This document shows, piece by piece, positions 1 through 9,300 of a DNA stretch of 64,000 nucleotides. Position numbers and translations under genes: made by a program. Below the pieces are notes generated by a model. The model saw nothing but the letters and a program-made list of their open reading frames with translations, was not told the origin of the DNA and made no database searches. The DNA lies in NCBI RefSeq assembly GCF_002263215.1, contig NZ_NLFK01000004.1:62001-126000 (forward strand). The letters run 5' to 3'. This stretch comes from Actinobacillus seminis. GTDB taxonomy: Bacteria > Pseudomonadota > Gammaproteobacteria > Enterobacterales > Pasteurellaceae. The stretch's first letter is position 1. Each line of letters opens with the position of its first letter.

Positions 1-35
1 ATAAGGTAGTTCTAATATAAGGCAGTAATAAATAG

Positions 36-647
36 ATGATGAAATTAGGACATAATGTTACAGGGATTCAATTAGGTATTTTATTAGGTTGTATTAGTTA
101 TAAGTTTTTAAATTTCAATTTACTTTCTTCAATAATGATAAGTTATTGTGCATATAAAGGGGCTAATGCACCTGATTTTTTAGAGATCTCATGGTTTGAT
201 AAAAAAAAGATGATGAGAAAATCTATCATAAAACATAGAACTTATACGCATTGGACGTTGTTTTGGGTGTTCGCATTTTCTCTTTCTCTCTATGGTTATT
301 TTGCTTATTCATTAAATTGGATATACGTTATTTCATTTATTCTAGGGGTTTTCTTGCATCTTATTTTTGATCTGCCTAATCCTTCCGGTATTCCGCTTTT
401 CTTTCCTACAAGACGGAAGAAAACACTTAATTTATGGAAAAGCGGCGAGCATGAACGATTAATTTGTACGATAACGGGGTTAATGGTCATTTGTGCGTTA
501 TATTTTATGTATAAGCAAGAATTACGTTATTTTTTGCAAAATCCAAGTGGGGCGATTCAACACATCATTAACCAATTATTTGCTGATACCATTTCATTTT
601 TAAAAGAAGCGTTAAACTATTTAAAGATGTTAATCAATTCATGGTAA
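36..647 (+). CDS. YdjM-like (DUF457) inner-membrane metal-dependent hydrolase
   Basis: 203-residue hydrophobic protein resembling the YdjM/DUF457 family of membrane-bound putative metal-dependent hydrolases. Visible family marks are an N-terminal GHNVTG, an APDFLE acidic motif near residue 48, HRTYTHW near residue 67, and a HLIFDLPNPSGIPLFFP block near residues 109-125, followed by an RRKK/GEHER segment. These His/Asp residues are the likely metal ligands. About four membrane segments alternate with these motifs. Two ATGs lie side by side at the start and no strong Shine-Dalgarno is visible, so the exact start is uncertain. In E. coli ydjM is LexA-regulated, but I see no LexA box here and the upstream region is cut off by the window edge. 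Substrate unknown. It stands alone next to decayed accessory DNA. Confidence 0.75.
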   Translation: MMKLGHNVTGIQLGILLGCISYKFLNFNLLSSIMISYCAYKGANAPDFLEISWFDKKKMMRKSIIKHRTYTHWTLFWVFAFSLSLYGYFAYSLNWIYVISFILGVFLHLIFDLPNPSGIPLFFPTRRKKTLNLWKSGEHERLICTITGLMVICALYFMYKQELRYFLQNPSGAIQHIINQLFADTISFLKEALNYLKMLINSW

Positions 648-663
648 AAAATTCCCTGACGGA

Positions 664-709
664 GGGCGACAGGTCGGTTCGCCCGTTAACCCCAATTTGG
701 GGCATTTTT
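664..709 (+). terminator. two consecutive hairpins after the YdjM-like gene
   Basis: GGGCGA (664-669) can pair with TCGCCC (679-684). A second short hairpin built on CCCCAA/TTGGGG (690-702) is followed by CATTTTTA. The second hairpin plus T-run resembles a weak intrinsic terminator for the upstream plus-strand gene. The first has no obvious role. Confidence 0.45.
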
Positions 710-737
710 ACTAATCTTTTAAAATTGTGTTTATCCA

Positions 738-948
738 TTAAATTTCACGTCCTATTGGCGTAAATAAATCCCATTCTGGAATGACGGGTAATTCTTTAGA
801 TGAGGTCACTACAATGCGTTCATCTAACGTTAATTTTTTCCGGTTCTAAAAAGTCCCCCATATTTAAATTCATAGCATTAGTAAAATCCTTTGGTAAACG
901 GATTGCTTTACTATTGCCCCATTGCTTCACTTGTAATCTTATATTCAT
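738..948 (-). pseudogene. broken MazE/AbrB-type antitoxin, toxin missing
   Basis: From the ATG at 948 the frame begins MNIRLQVKQWGNSKAIRLPK, the classic start of a MazE/PemI-type (SpoVT-AbrB fold) antitoxin: a QWGNS turn, then an AIRLP strand. The frame stops at 820-822 after 42 codons. Removing one A from the A-run of GAACCGGAAAAAATT near 829-834 joins it to a second frame that runs through KLTLDERIVVTSS and WDLFTPIGREI to a TAA at 738. This gives a normal antitoxin length of about 69 residues. That TAA overlaps an ATG (TAATG), the usual coupling to a toxin gene, but the downstream frame is only about 34 codons and shows no MazF/PemK features. I read this as a relic of a type II toxin-antitoxin pair with the antitoxin frameshifted and the toxin lost. 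Confidence 0.65.
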
Positions 949-1090
949 ATTGTATATGGCTGACAAAGCCCTTATCTTTCGATAAGCCAAAATTCAGCCT
1001 CTCCTTACTCTCGGTTAATATCTCACTCATATTGTATTATTTAGTGATACATTGTTATGTATAACTTTACTTCTTGCAAAGTCAAATAAA

Positions 1091-1123
1091 AAATTGCCCC
1101 GGCGTATTCCGCTAGGGCAATTT
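1091..1123 (-). terminator. intrinsic terminator of TAA-1
   Basis: AAATTGCCC (1091-1099) pairs with GGGCAATTT (1115-1123) around a 15-base loop. On the minus strand the stem is followed by TTTTTTATTTG, 20 bases beyond the adhesin stop codon. A T-run also follows on the plus strand, so it could work in both directions. Confidence 0.75.
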
Positions 1124-1142
1124 TTTTATTTCTTATTCCTGT

Positions 1143-3200
1143 TTACCATTGATAACCAATACTTGCTGCTCCGCCTTTATCGCCAACAGAGTTGCTACTA
1201 AAGGAAACGTTAAGCCCAAATTTAGCGTTATCTGATAATTTAGAATAACCTACAGCTACAGCATTTTCTCCTTTGTACGTTCCTACACCAACAGACAAGG
1301 TTGATTTACCCGGTAATGACGGTTTATACAAACTGCCCATCGCCATCGCGGCTGCGACACCGGCACGTAATTCCTTATTCGACACATTCAATTGATTTTG
1401 CAAATCGTTTGTTTTTATATCGACATAATTCTTATTGACAACTGCATTACCGGGAGTTTGTGGAGTCACATCCGGCACAGTGAGGTGGCCTTTATTACCA
1501 TTAAGGGTAATTTTATCGCCGATTTGCATTGTGCCTTTTGCCGCATCAATCACTACATTTTCCTTACTGTTCTTATCTTTCATCGTGACTTTATTTGCCC
1601 CATACTGAGCAGAATCACCCTCTTTATTTGAGACTGTAGACCCTTTTGCTGTGTGCGTAGTAGCGTTGCCCTCGTTATCTTTCAAGGTTGTTGCAACTGC
1701 ACTGTGCGTAGCGGTATTGCCTTTGCCATCATGCAAGGTAGAACTTGCGGCTGCATGAGTGGCAGTGTGGTCTTTATCGTCTTTCACGGTCAGCCCATTT
1801 GCATTTTGTATGCTTTCATTGCCTTGTTTGTCTTTCAACGTTGCACCATCCACTTTATAGCCGGCAGTATGACCTTTATCATCCTTGAGCGTTGTGCCGG
1901 CGCGACCGATCGTCACACTATTGCCTTTTTTATCATCAAGCTTAATATCGTCCACGCCATATTTAGCGGTCTGTTTATCTTTGCCGACAATCTCAACGCC
2001 ATCTTTTGTGAAGCTGGCTTTTGGTTGGTCAGGGTCAAGATAACCGTCGTTGCCTTTTGAACCGACATGCACGCCATCCGCATTATGAATGCCAATATTG
2101 CTACCATCCACCACACGTAAACCGCTTTTATCTAAAATTGATTTTTTGCCATCTTCATCTTTGGTTTCAAAAGTGTTCATGCCTTTCAAATCTTGATTTA
2201 GCGTCACAACTAACTTACCGTCTTTGCCAGCGACATCAATGTTATTTTCAGTACCAATGAAGACTTTTTGATCTTTTTCGCGACCAAAGCCGACAATCTC
2301 AAGAGTTTCAGTCAGGGCTTTGTGAATCATTTCCCCTTGATTGCCTTTGAAATTTAACCCCGCTTTAGCGGTGTCCACGCCACCGTTGATCCCTTTCGGT
2401 GTTTGCGTTTTCTCCAGCTCGGCTTTCAGTTTTTCCGCTTCTTGTTGTTTCGTTTTCACGTCAGCTTTTGCTGTTGCAATTTCTTTCTCAAGTTTTTCAA
2501 TTTCTTGTTTTTCTTGCTCAGCATTCTCTTTTTTATCATCAAGCCCTAAAGCGGATTTCAAATTATTTAACGCAATAGCATTGCCCGCGGATTCACCGTT
2601 TGTATTGACAAGGGAAAGTTGGGCTGTTTGTGCTTCGGCATTCGGTCTTACCAAGCCATCTTTTCTTACATCACCGGCTTTATAGTATTTACCATCGTTG
2701 CCTTTCACTAAACGCTCGCCTTTCTCATTGGTGTAGACCAAGGTGCCGGCTTCACCGTTGCGAATAGCATTAGCTTTGTCGTTCGGATTTAATCCGTTTA
2801 AGCCGTCTTTTGCTGTCAACCCTGTTGCCCCGGTGTTGTTTGTTTTGCCATCTTTGCCTTTTCCACCATATTGCCCATCTTTACCGTCGGCAAACACGTA
2901 CTTCGGCGTATCGTTTTTCTCCGCTTCAAAAATACCCTCAATTGCTTTGTTGAGTTCTTCCTTGTTATTAGTTTTTTGTTTTACGAGCTCTTCATATTTT
3001 TTCTTCGCAGCGCTTAATTTCTCTGCACTTTCTTGTTGTTTTTTCAAGGCATCTTCAGTCGATAATGCCGGATTCGGATTCATGCCTGTGGCGGTGAATA
3101 ATTGTCCTGCGTTGACGGCATCCGTTGACCCCGCTTTAAGATCTCCCTCTTTGACGTTGGTGATCTTCATTGCTTGATCTGTCGGTTCGGCTTTAATCAC
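1143..3200 (-). pseudogene. TAA-1 segment 6: stalk and YadA-type membrane anchor
   Basis: 685-codon frame carrying the last stalk part and the anchor. It contains a DAVNAGQL neck, a coiled coil around residues 225-265 (KENAEQEKQEIEKLEKEIAT), EIVGFG and FETKDEDGKK modules shared with TAA-2, about eight 17-residue repeats, then NKNYVD, NKELRAGVAAAMAMGS and the strand-rich C terminus ending in GYQW with terminal aromatic Trp. The anchor is intact in sequence, but the frame is reached only past a TAA and has no proper start or signal peptide of its own. Confidence 0.75.
1537..1945 (-). repeat. eight degenerate 51-bp coding repeats in TAA-1
   Basis: The stalk just before the anchor holds eight successive 17-residue units (the last is 18) of the pattern T-L/V-K-D-x-x-G-x-x-A-T-H-x-A-x-x, for example TLKDDKGHTAGYKVDGA, TVKDDKDHTATHAAASS and TLHDGKGNTATHSAVAT. 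The array is degenerate at the DNA level. Confidence 0.7.
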
Positions 3201-3203
3201 GAC

Positions 3204-3535
3204 TTACTCAATAGCAACTTCTTTGTCGCCTTTACTACCATCTTCTTTAGCTTCATAGAATTTGTAGATGTCTTTGCCGTCTTTATTTTCTTTCACTTTC
3301 ACGATTTTTTTACCGTCTTCAGTGTAATAATCAAACGGTTTCGCATCATTCATGACTTTGATTTTGTCATTAAATTCTTTTTTAGTCGTTTCAAGTTGTT
3401 TGTTTAACTCTTCTTTATTGGTTTCGAATTTTTGATCTAACTCCGTTTTGGTATCATCAAATTTTTTAGAAAGATCATCAATTTGTTTTTTGTATCTTTT
3501 TTATGCTCCTCTAAATTTTTAGTTAGTTCTTCTTT
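3204..3535 (-). pseudogene. TAA-1 segment 5: coiled coil ending at in-frame TAA
   Basis: Between the larger frames the minus strand encodes EELTKNLEEHKKDT, then after another missing A in the A6 run at 3486-3491, KKQIDDLSKKFDDTKTELDQ and on through a Y/E/K-rich linker to AIE. There it meets TAA (3204-3206). The codons after the stop (VVIKAEPTDQ) are in the same phase as segment 6, so this is a nonsense change and not a gene boundary. Confidence 0.65.
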
Positions 3536-5193
3536 GTTTTTTCAATTGTTTTTTTGAGTTCATCACCAGATTTTTTCACCTCATCTTGAACAAATTTTAC
3601 ATTGGTTGCGAGAGTCGGGTCTTTTTTAGCCTCTTCATCAGAAATGTCTTTTAATCCTGAGATTTGCCCTGTACCTTGTTTTTTACCGTTTTTATCTGTC
3701 GTGGCGAATTCAATTTTTGGACTGTCTTTTTGAGTTGTGTCCAAAGTAATCGGCGCTTTGTTGTTTGTGCTACCGCTACCGGCATTGCCATTCAGCGCTT
3801 TACCAATCTCAATTTTTTCAGAAGTCAATACGGTTTGTTTGCCGTTGCCTTGTGTGGTGGTATTTCCTCCTGTCATTTGATTGCCACCAATGGTAACAGT
3901 GTCAAGGTTTTTCAAATCTTTTGCCAATTTAATTTCAAGCGTAGCATCTTTGCCGTCAGCTCCATTCGCTTTTTTCACTACGCGGATATTATCGCCGGCA
4001 AATTTATTAATTGTTTCCGTTCCCTCGCCTTGTAATTTTAAGGTCTTGCCAAGGGAAACACGCACTTTATCGCCGGCGTTTTGCGCAGTAGTACCGGCTG
4101 GTTGAGGTGCTGTTGCAGTTCCATTGCTTGAATTGCCTTCAAATTCAATGTAACTCTCTTTAGACATAACGCTAGCAATTACTTTATCTAACGATTCAAT
4201 AGCTTCTTTAATGGTCGTTGGTTTATTTTTTATGGTGCTTTCATTGGTTACGCCATTGCCGGGAGCCGTTCCTGTTCCACCGGTATTCGCACTATTATTA
4301 TTTTTAACAGAAGTCAGTGTAATGCCGAGATCGCCGAAGTCGGTATTATTTTGAGTATTTCCGGTTCCGCCGGTTGCTCCATTCACGGTTAGCCCAATTT
4401 TGCTTGCCAAGGCATAAAGTTGTGAACCGTTAATAGCGCCGTAGGAGGCTGTATCAATTTTCCCTTTCTCCACATTTACCACACGTCGTTTCAAGCTGTC
4501 AGAACCTACAGAAAAAACCTTCGCTTCTTTGGCTTCAGACATATTCCCTACAGCGACGGAATTTTCCGCATTGTTGTCTGTCATCGCTTTGTAACCAATA
4601 GCGATGGAATTTTTCCCTTCTGCTTTATTGCCTTGCCAGTTGGTATTTTTCAACTCGTCTTTTTCTTGTTTAGATAAAATTCCTTTTCCAGCTAATAAAA
4701 TCTTCTTATTCTCTTCAATTTGTTTGGTGATTTTATCAAATTGCTCGCGTTTTTCTTCAGGCGTGGCTTCTACGCCATTTTTCCCTTTTTTCTCTATTTC
4801 ATCTTTTTTGGTTATGCGATCTTTAATTTCTGATAGTAATTGGTCTGTATTATTATAATCCGAATTATTTTTTTGAATTTCTTCAATTTTTTTGGTTAAT
4901 TCTTTTTTAAATTCAGGATCAAATGTTTCTCCATTGTTTTTCTCACGGTTTTCAATTTGTAATTCCATCGCTTTGAGTTTGACCCAAGTTTTGAAGTCTT
5001 GCTCTTCTTTAGCGTAGTTTTTGCCGTCGTCTTTAATGGAAATGTATGGCATGCTGATGTTGTTTTCATCGAAAGACATGGTCATTTTATCTTCCAAGGC
5101 TTTGAGTTGGGAGACGTTGACCGCGTCGGTGTCGAGGTAGCCCGGCGCGACGTTAGAAATGCGGCGTTCTGAACCTTTCACCCCAACGGACAA
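3523..5193 (-). pseudogene. TAA-1 segment 4: connector, stalk and neck modules
   Basis: 556-codon frame starting at MSVGVKGSERRISNVAPG, the usual head-to-neck connector. A long E/K-rich coiled coil follows, then a second head motif (NSIAIGYKAM, NSVAVGN), another connector (RRVVNVEKGKIDTASYGAIN), and glycine/asparagine-rich stalk modules (LDTVTIGGNQ). It ends near KKTIEKTKKN, where a missing A at about 3533-3535 breaks a coiled coil. Confidence 0.7.
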
Positions 5194-6014
5194 TACCCCC
5201 GCCCCGATAGACGATGGAATAGAGAAGGAGCCTTTTGGTGTGTAGCCTTGTTTTTTAAATCATCGGGGTTGTAGTCCGTTTTTGATTTAAATCCAAGTGC
5301 GATAGAATTTGACTTATTCACATTGGAATAGTTACCAATAGCGAGAGTGTTTTCAATGGCTTCAAATTTTTGCTTCGTTTTTCTATCGGGAGATTTGTTA
5401 TCGTTATCAACTACATAACGCCCTTCTTCAGAAGTGGCTTTATAACCAATAACCATCGCATTATTTCCATAAGCGGAAGAGTATCCCCCAATGGCGAAAG
5501 AGTTAATCCCTTCAGCACGCGACAATGCGCCTAATGCAACGGAAAGTGGGCCAATGGCTTTTGTACCGTAACCAATAGCAAAAGATTCACGCCCACCGCC
5601 ATAGGCGCCTTGTCCGATAGCAAACGCACGGTCATCACGTGCAAAGGCAAATCGTCCTATAGCAAGAGAGTTATCCCCTCGTGCGGTGACATAAGACCCA
5701 ATTGCGATTGCTCCATTGTTTACATAACCTTTCGAATAGTCGATTCGTTTTGGTATTTGTGTGTTACCGAGATATTCCATATCATATGACGATGAACCGT
5801 CTGCCAGTATTTTAACGTTTGCATTTTTGGCTTGTATGATCTTGTATTCGCCCGAACCTTCTTGTAGTTCCATTTTCGGCTTGAACCAACTTTGAACATT
5901 CTCTTTAGCTAATGCTTCAGGTAAATTTTGATTTAGGAATTGATTCAGCGTGAGGTAATCCGATTCACCTTCATAAATATTCAATAATTTCCAATAGTCA
6001 TCGCTAAGTGCCAC
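5178..6014 (-). pseudogene. TAA-1 segment 3: end of head
   Basis: Begins in phase at VALSDDYWKLLNIYEG, a non-repeat insert whose counterpart in TAA-2 reads FEDLTALYEGQSEY. It then resumes AIAIGSYVTA/LAIGRFAFA head repeats. The true frame is lost in an A6 run (T6 at 5251-5256 on the plus strand): one extra A gives DLKKQGYTPKGSFSIPSSIGAG, which continues into segment 4. Confidence 0.7.
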
Positions 6015-6316
6015 ATTCGCGGAAGCATAAGAACCAATGGCAAGCGACCCTTTCCGGCGGCATAAGCGTCGCGACCGTACACCATAGATTGATCACTTAA
6101 TGCTTGCACATTATTCCCGATGGCGATACCGTTGTCGTAGTAGACGTAGGCTTCGTTACCAATGGCTAAGGATTTTTCCCCGTATGCAAGCGTACCTGAG
6201 CCAATAGCGGTAGAATGCTTGCCGCGGGCGATGGCGAGTGTCCCTACTGCAGTGGTGAAGTCATCAAAAGCAATGGAACGCGAGCCCAAAGCAATCGCCC
6301 CTTGCCCCCGCGCCAA
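5981..6316 (-). pseudogene. TAA-1 segment 2: head repeats
   Basis: Continues the head with GSRSIAFDDFTTAVGTLAIA and further 14-15 residue repeats (AIGSGTLAYG, AIGNEAYVYY, VYGRDAYAAG). Frame is lost at about 6048-6050, where GGAAAGGG needs one more G to read GKGSLAIGSYA. The apparent TTG start has no initiation signals. Confidence 0.7.
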
Positions 6317-7083
6317 GTGTGCGTACGGGTTGGATCCTTACCGTCCGTGTTTGCAGAACCATTGATAACCTTATTTTGTTGTTTATCCCAGTCTTTTAAA
6401 TATTCTTGATATTCATCTTTAAATTCGTCGGCATTTCTTCGAGTTTTAAAATAGTCTTGTATTTTTTTATTTCTTTCGCCTATATTTTTATCCATATCGT
6501 TATCATATTTTATTACTAAATAATCTGTGGTATAGTTAAAATTCTCACGGTCATGTCTAAATAAAAGCCAAGTATCAAACGATAAAGGGCGGTTATATTT
6601 ACCGGATGGTATGTTATCGGAACCGATGGAAATAGCTCCGTGTCCCCATGCGACGGCGTCGTTCCCCACTGCGGTGGATTCTTTACCTTGTGCAAAGGAG
6701 CGGTAACCGATAGCAGTGGCTTGCGAGTTGTCGTTTTGTGAATTTGATCCGGCAATAGTCGCAAAGCCGATAGCTGTATTTCCCGTTCCCCCAGCTACGG
6801 CTCGAGAACCGACAGCTGTGTTGTAATTGTATTGTATTTGTGTTTTTGCATTACTACCCGCTTTATTTTCTTCATCAGCAAGGAAAATTGATTCATCTTT
6901 TGCCTCACCAAATTTATCTTCATTAGCGATTTTAGTTTTATCGTATAAATCTGTTCTATTGCTTCTTTGTGAAGTAGTGAAATCTTCTGTTTTTATTTTA
7001 AGCGCTTCAGCAGCTAAAGCTATATTTACATTCAATGCGAATCCTGCGACAAGCATCGCTTTGACAATGCGATTGTATTCCAT
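6244..7083 (-). pseudogene. TAA-1 segment 1: signal peptide and first head repeats
   Basis: 279-codon frame with the signal peptide, then AVGSRAVAGG, AIGYRSFAQG and AVGNDAVAWG-type head repeats. The correct reading frame is lost when ...HTHTW should continue ARGQGAIALGS: only GG is present at 6313-6314 where GGG is needed. The frame then runs out of phase to a stop at 6244. If translated alone it would be a secreted, unanchored head fragment of roughly 255 in-phase residues. Confidence 0.75.
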
Positions 7084-7218
7084 ATTGCTATCCTTTATTG
7101 AGAGTGGTTGTTGGTTATATTATGAGTCATTCTATCGACGACTATTTTGCCGAGATTGGCAGAGCGTATTGGCGACAGACATAGACAATAATGTGAAATA
7201 GTTTTCCCTTATTTTTTA

Positions 7219-7233
7219 CGCCTTTAAAAGGCG
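7219..7233. repeat. short palindrome upstream of TAA-1
   Basis: CGCCTTT (7219-7225) and AAAGGCG (7227-7233) form a near-perfect palindrome about 135 bases upstream of the TAA-1 start. It has no T-run. It could be an operator or a chance hairpin. Confidence 0.3.
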
Positions 7234-7308
7234 AAAATTTCCCCTATTTTATTTTTTTTTCAAGGACTTTCTGTAGAGAGAATGATTTAAAATAAACAAG
7301 GGAGTAAA

Positions 7309-7452
7309 AATCCTGTTTATGATGCCAAATGGTTTCGTTATAATGCGCCGTTGCCGGAAGTCGCCACCGAGAACTATTGCGTTAAAATTCATTCAGGCGA
7401 GGCGATGTTAGCGTTGTGTGTTGATGAATACGCTAAATCCGGACATAATTGA
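7309..7452 (+). pseudogene. nudC: 3' remnant of nudC (NADH pyrophosphatase)
   Basis: The plus strand encodes DAKWFRYNAPLPE, then, one frame over, SPPRTIALKFIQA, then back in the first frame AMLALCVDEYAKSGHN and TGA at 7450-7452. Joined, this matches the expected C-terminal shape of Nudix NudC (WF...PLP..PP.TIA.KLI...L). nudC lies just upstream of hemE in E. coli, which supports the call. Only about 48 codons are left, with two compensating indels. The rest of the gene is replaced by the TAA-1 region. It marks a junction between core and accessory DNA. Confidence 0.6.
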
Positions 7453-7472
7453 GTAATCACTAAGGAAATATA

Positions 7473-8537
7473 ATGAGCATATTAAAAAACGATCGCTATT
7501 TACGAGCCTTATTGCGCCGGCCGGTGGATATGACGCCGGTGTGGATGATGCGCCAAGCGGGGCGTTATTTGCCCGAGTATAAAGCGACTCGCGCACAAGC
7601 GGGCGATTTTATGTCGTTGTGTCGCAATGCGGATTTGGCTTGTGAGGTGACATTGCAACCCTTGCGTCGCTATGCACTTGATGCGGCAATTTTATTTTCC
7701 GATATTTTAACCATTCCGGATGCGATGGGATTGGGGCTAAGTTTTGGCAGCGGTGAAGGTCCGCGATTTGAACGCGTAATTGATAGCCAAAGTGCGGTGG
7801 ATAATTTGCCGATTCCGGATCCGGAGCAGGAATTGCAGTATGTGATGAATGCGGTGCGAACTATCCATCGTGAGCTGAAAGGCGAGGTACCGCTGATTGG
7901 TTTTTCCGGCAGCCCTTGGACCTTGGCAACCTATATGGTGGAAGGCGGGAGCAGTAAAGCCTTTACGAAAATCAAGAAAATGTTATATGCCGAACCTAGG
8001 CTATTGCACCAATTGTTAGAGAAATTGGCAGCGTCGGTTATTTTGTATTTAAATGCACAAATTAAAGCAGGCGCGCAGGCGGTGATGGTATTTGATACTT
8101 GGGGCGGCGTGTTGGGACATCGGGAATATCTTGATTTTTCTTTGCAATATATGCACAAAATTGTTGAAGGCTTAATTCGCGAAAATGATGGTCGCCGCGT
8201 GCCGGTGACGTTGTTTACCAAAGGAGGCGGCTTGTGGTTGGAAGCGATGGCGGATACGGGCTGTGATGCGCTTGGGCTGGATTGGACTGTGAATTTAGCC
8301 GAGGCGAAAGCGCGTGTCGGGCATAAAGTGGCGTTGCAAGGTAATATGGATCCGTCAGTGTTATATGCATCACCATTGCGTATTGAGCAGGAAGTCAAAC
8401 AAATTTTGGCAGATTTTGGACAGGGCAGCGGTCATGTGTTTAATTTGGGGCATGGGATCCATCAAGATGTACCGGAAATCAGTCCGCACGTTTTTGTGGA
8501 GGCTATTCATCAATATTCTCAAGTTTATCATAAATAA
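7473..8537 (+). CDS. hemE: uroporphyrinogen decarboxylase
   Basis: 354 residues, the same length as E. coli HemE. Cytosolic enzyme that removes four carboxyl groups from uroporphyrinogen III to give coproporphyrinogen III in heme synthesis. The N-terminal signature [15 protein letters not shown] (about residues 21-35) and the second signature region [16 protein letters not shown] (about 146-161) are intact, as is the GNMDPSVLY stretch near the C terminus. ATG is preceded by AAGGAAATATA. It is followed 15 bases later by yjaG, as in enterobacteria apart from a missing nfi, and hup lies beyond. Another heme gene, hemN, is in this window at 41254. Confidence 0.96.
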   Translation: MSILKNDRYLRALLRRPVDMTPVWMMRQAGRYLPEYKATRAQAGDFMSLCRNADLACEVTLQPLRRYALDAAILFSDILTIPDAMGLGLSFGSGEGPRFERVIDSQSAVDNLPIPDPEQELQYVMNAVRTIHRELKGEVPLIGFSGSPWTLATYMVEGGSSKAFTKIKKMLYAEPRLLHQLLEKLAASVILYLNAQIKAGAQAVMVFDTWGGVLGHREYLDFSLQYMHKIVEGLIRENDGRRVPVTLFTKGGGLWLEAMADTGCDALGLDWTVNLAEAKARVGHKVALQGNMDPSVLYASPLRIEQEVKQILADFGQGSGHVFNLGHGIHQDVPEISPHVFVEAIHQYSQVYHK

Positions 8538-8552
8538 GAGCGGTGGTTTTTT

Positions 8553-9146
8553 ATGCGAAATCCAATTCATAAACGTTTGGGAAATTTACAATCTTGGCAA
8601 CATTTGACCTTTATGGCATGCTTGTGCGAACGGATGTATCCGAATTTTGTGATGTTTTGTCAGGTAACGGAGCAACATCCGCAAGCGGTGAAAACCTACC
8701 ATAATATTTTAAATTTGGTGTGGGAGCAGCTGACGGTTAAAGGCGTGAAGATTAATTTTGAAAACCAGTTGGAAAAACTGGAAGCTATTATTCCGAATGT
8801 GAATGATTATACGTTTTTCGGCGTGTTGCCGGCAATTGATGCTTGCGAGGGGCTGGCGGAATTAGTGCATGGTATTATTGCCGGTTCAACGCTGGATCAG
8901 GCGGTGAAATTAAGTCTTTTGTCTTTGCAAACTGTGGCGACGGCGTTGGAAATGCAAAAGGGTGAGGCGCTTTCGGAACAGGCGCTTAAAGAGACGGAAG
9001 AAATTCAGCAGGAATTGGATATTCAATGGCAGATTTATCGCGCACTAAAAGATTGTGAAGAGCGGGATACTGCCTTGATTTTAGGGCTGAAAAATGAGTT
9101 GCGACAGGAGAAAATCTCAAATATCGGGATAGAAATTGAGCAATAA
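8553..9146 (+). CDS. yjaG: DUF416 family protein YjaG
   Basis: 197-residue soluble protein of the YjaG/DUF416 family, function unknown. It begins MRNPIHKRLGNLQSWQHLTF and is rich in helices. Position between hemE and hup is conserved with E. coli. A GAGCGG sequence precedes the ATG. The C terminus is charged (LRQEKISNIGIEIEQ). No catalytic motif is visible. It probably shares a transcript with hemE because the gap is only 15 bases. Confidence 0.88.
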   Translation: MRNPIHKRLGNLQSWQHLTFMACLCERMYPNFVMFCQVTEQHPQAVKTYHNILNLVWEQLTVKGVKINFENQLEKLEAIIPNVNDYTFFGVLPAIDACEGLAELVHGIIAGSTLDQAVKLSLLSLQTVATALEMQKGEALSEQALKETEEIQQELDIQWQIYRALKDCEERDTALILGLKNELRQEKISNIGIEIEQ

Positions 9147-9180
9147 TGTGATTTTGCTAGCAATTTTCACATATATTGCT

Positions 9181-9208
9181 TTGATTTATTGGTAACTTAG
9201 ATTATGCT
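9181..9208 (+). promoter_or_regulatory. candidate sigma-70 promoter of hup
   Basis: TTGATT (9181-9186) and TATGCT (9203-9208) separated by 16 bases make a reasonable promoter about 90 bases upstream of the hup ATG. A perfect palindrome follows almost at once, near the expected transcription start. Confidence 0.45.
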
Positions 9209-9212
9209 GGTA

Positions 9213-9230
9213 TCACTGTAATTACAGTGA
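9213..9230. promoter_or_regulatory. 18-bp perfect palindrome in the hup leader
   Basis: TCACTGTAATTACAGTGA is a perfect 18-base inverted repeat with no loop and no following T-run, so it looks like a dimer binding site more than a terminator. It lies just past the candidate -10 of hup. The cognate protein is not identified. Confidence 0.5.
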
Positions 9231-9300
9231 TTATAGGTTATCGGGTACAATCGACCCACGTAATATCAGATCTAATAGAAATTATAGAAGGTACTAATTT

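Larger units (their letters stand above)
1143..7083 (-). pseudogene. trimeric autotransporter adhesin TAA-1, multiply frameshifted
   Basis: One 5.9 kb gene for a YadA/Hia-type trimeric autotransporter (type Vc secretion). In order it shows a signal peptide (MEYNRIVKAMLVAGFALNVN, cleavage likely after ALA), a head of YadA-like repeats of the form AxAIGxxA, a connector (RISNVAPGYLDTDAVNVSQL), coiled-coil stalk stretches rich in E/K/Q, further head/neck modules (DAVNAGQL), a block of 17-residue repeats, and a C-terminal beta-barrel anchor ending GGAASIGYQW. The start has a good ribosome site (AAAGGATAG) and the signal peptide is short, without the extended region seen in TAA-2. Frame is lost at about 6313, 6048, 5251-5256, 3533 and 3486-3491, each explained by one missing base. 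A TAA at 3204-3206 stops the same frame. As written no full-length adhesin is made. The alternative is several sequencing errors in one gene. Confidence 0.9.

Noticed and set aside
1653-3177. Plus-strand frames of 114-144 codons opposite TAA-1
   Set aside because: They are mirror images of the repetitive adhesin code, Cys/Phe-rich and lacking ribosome sites.
3204-7083. Programmed frameshifting in TAA-1
   Set aside because: Five separate slip sites with no slippery heptamer plus pseudoknot pattern, and an additional nonsense codon, make decay or error more likely.
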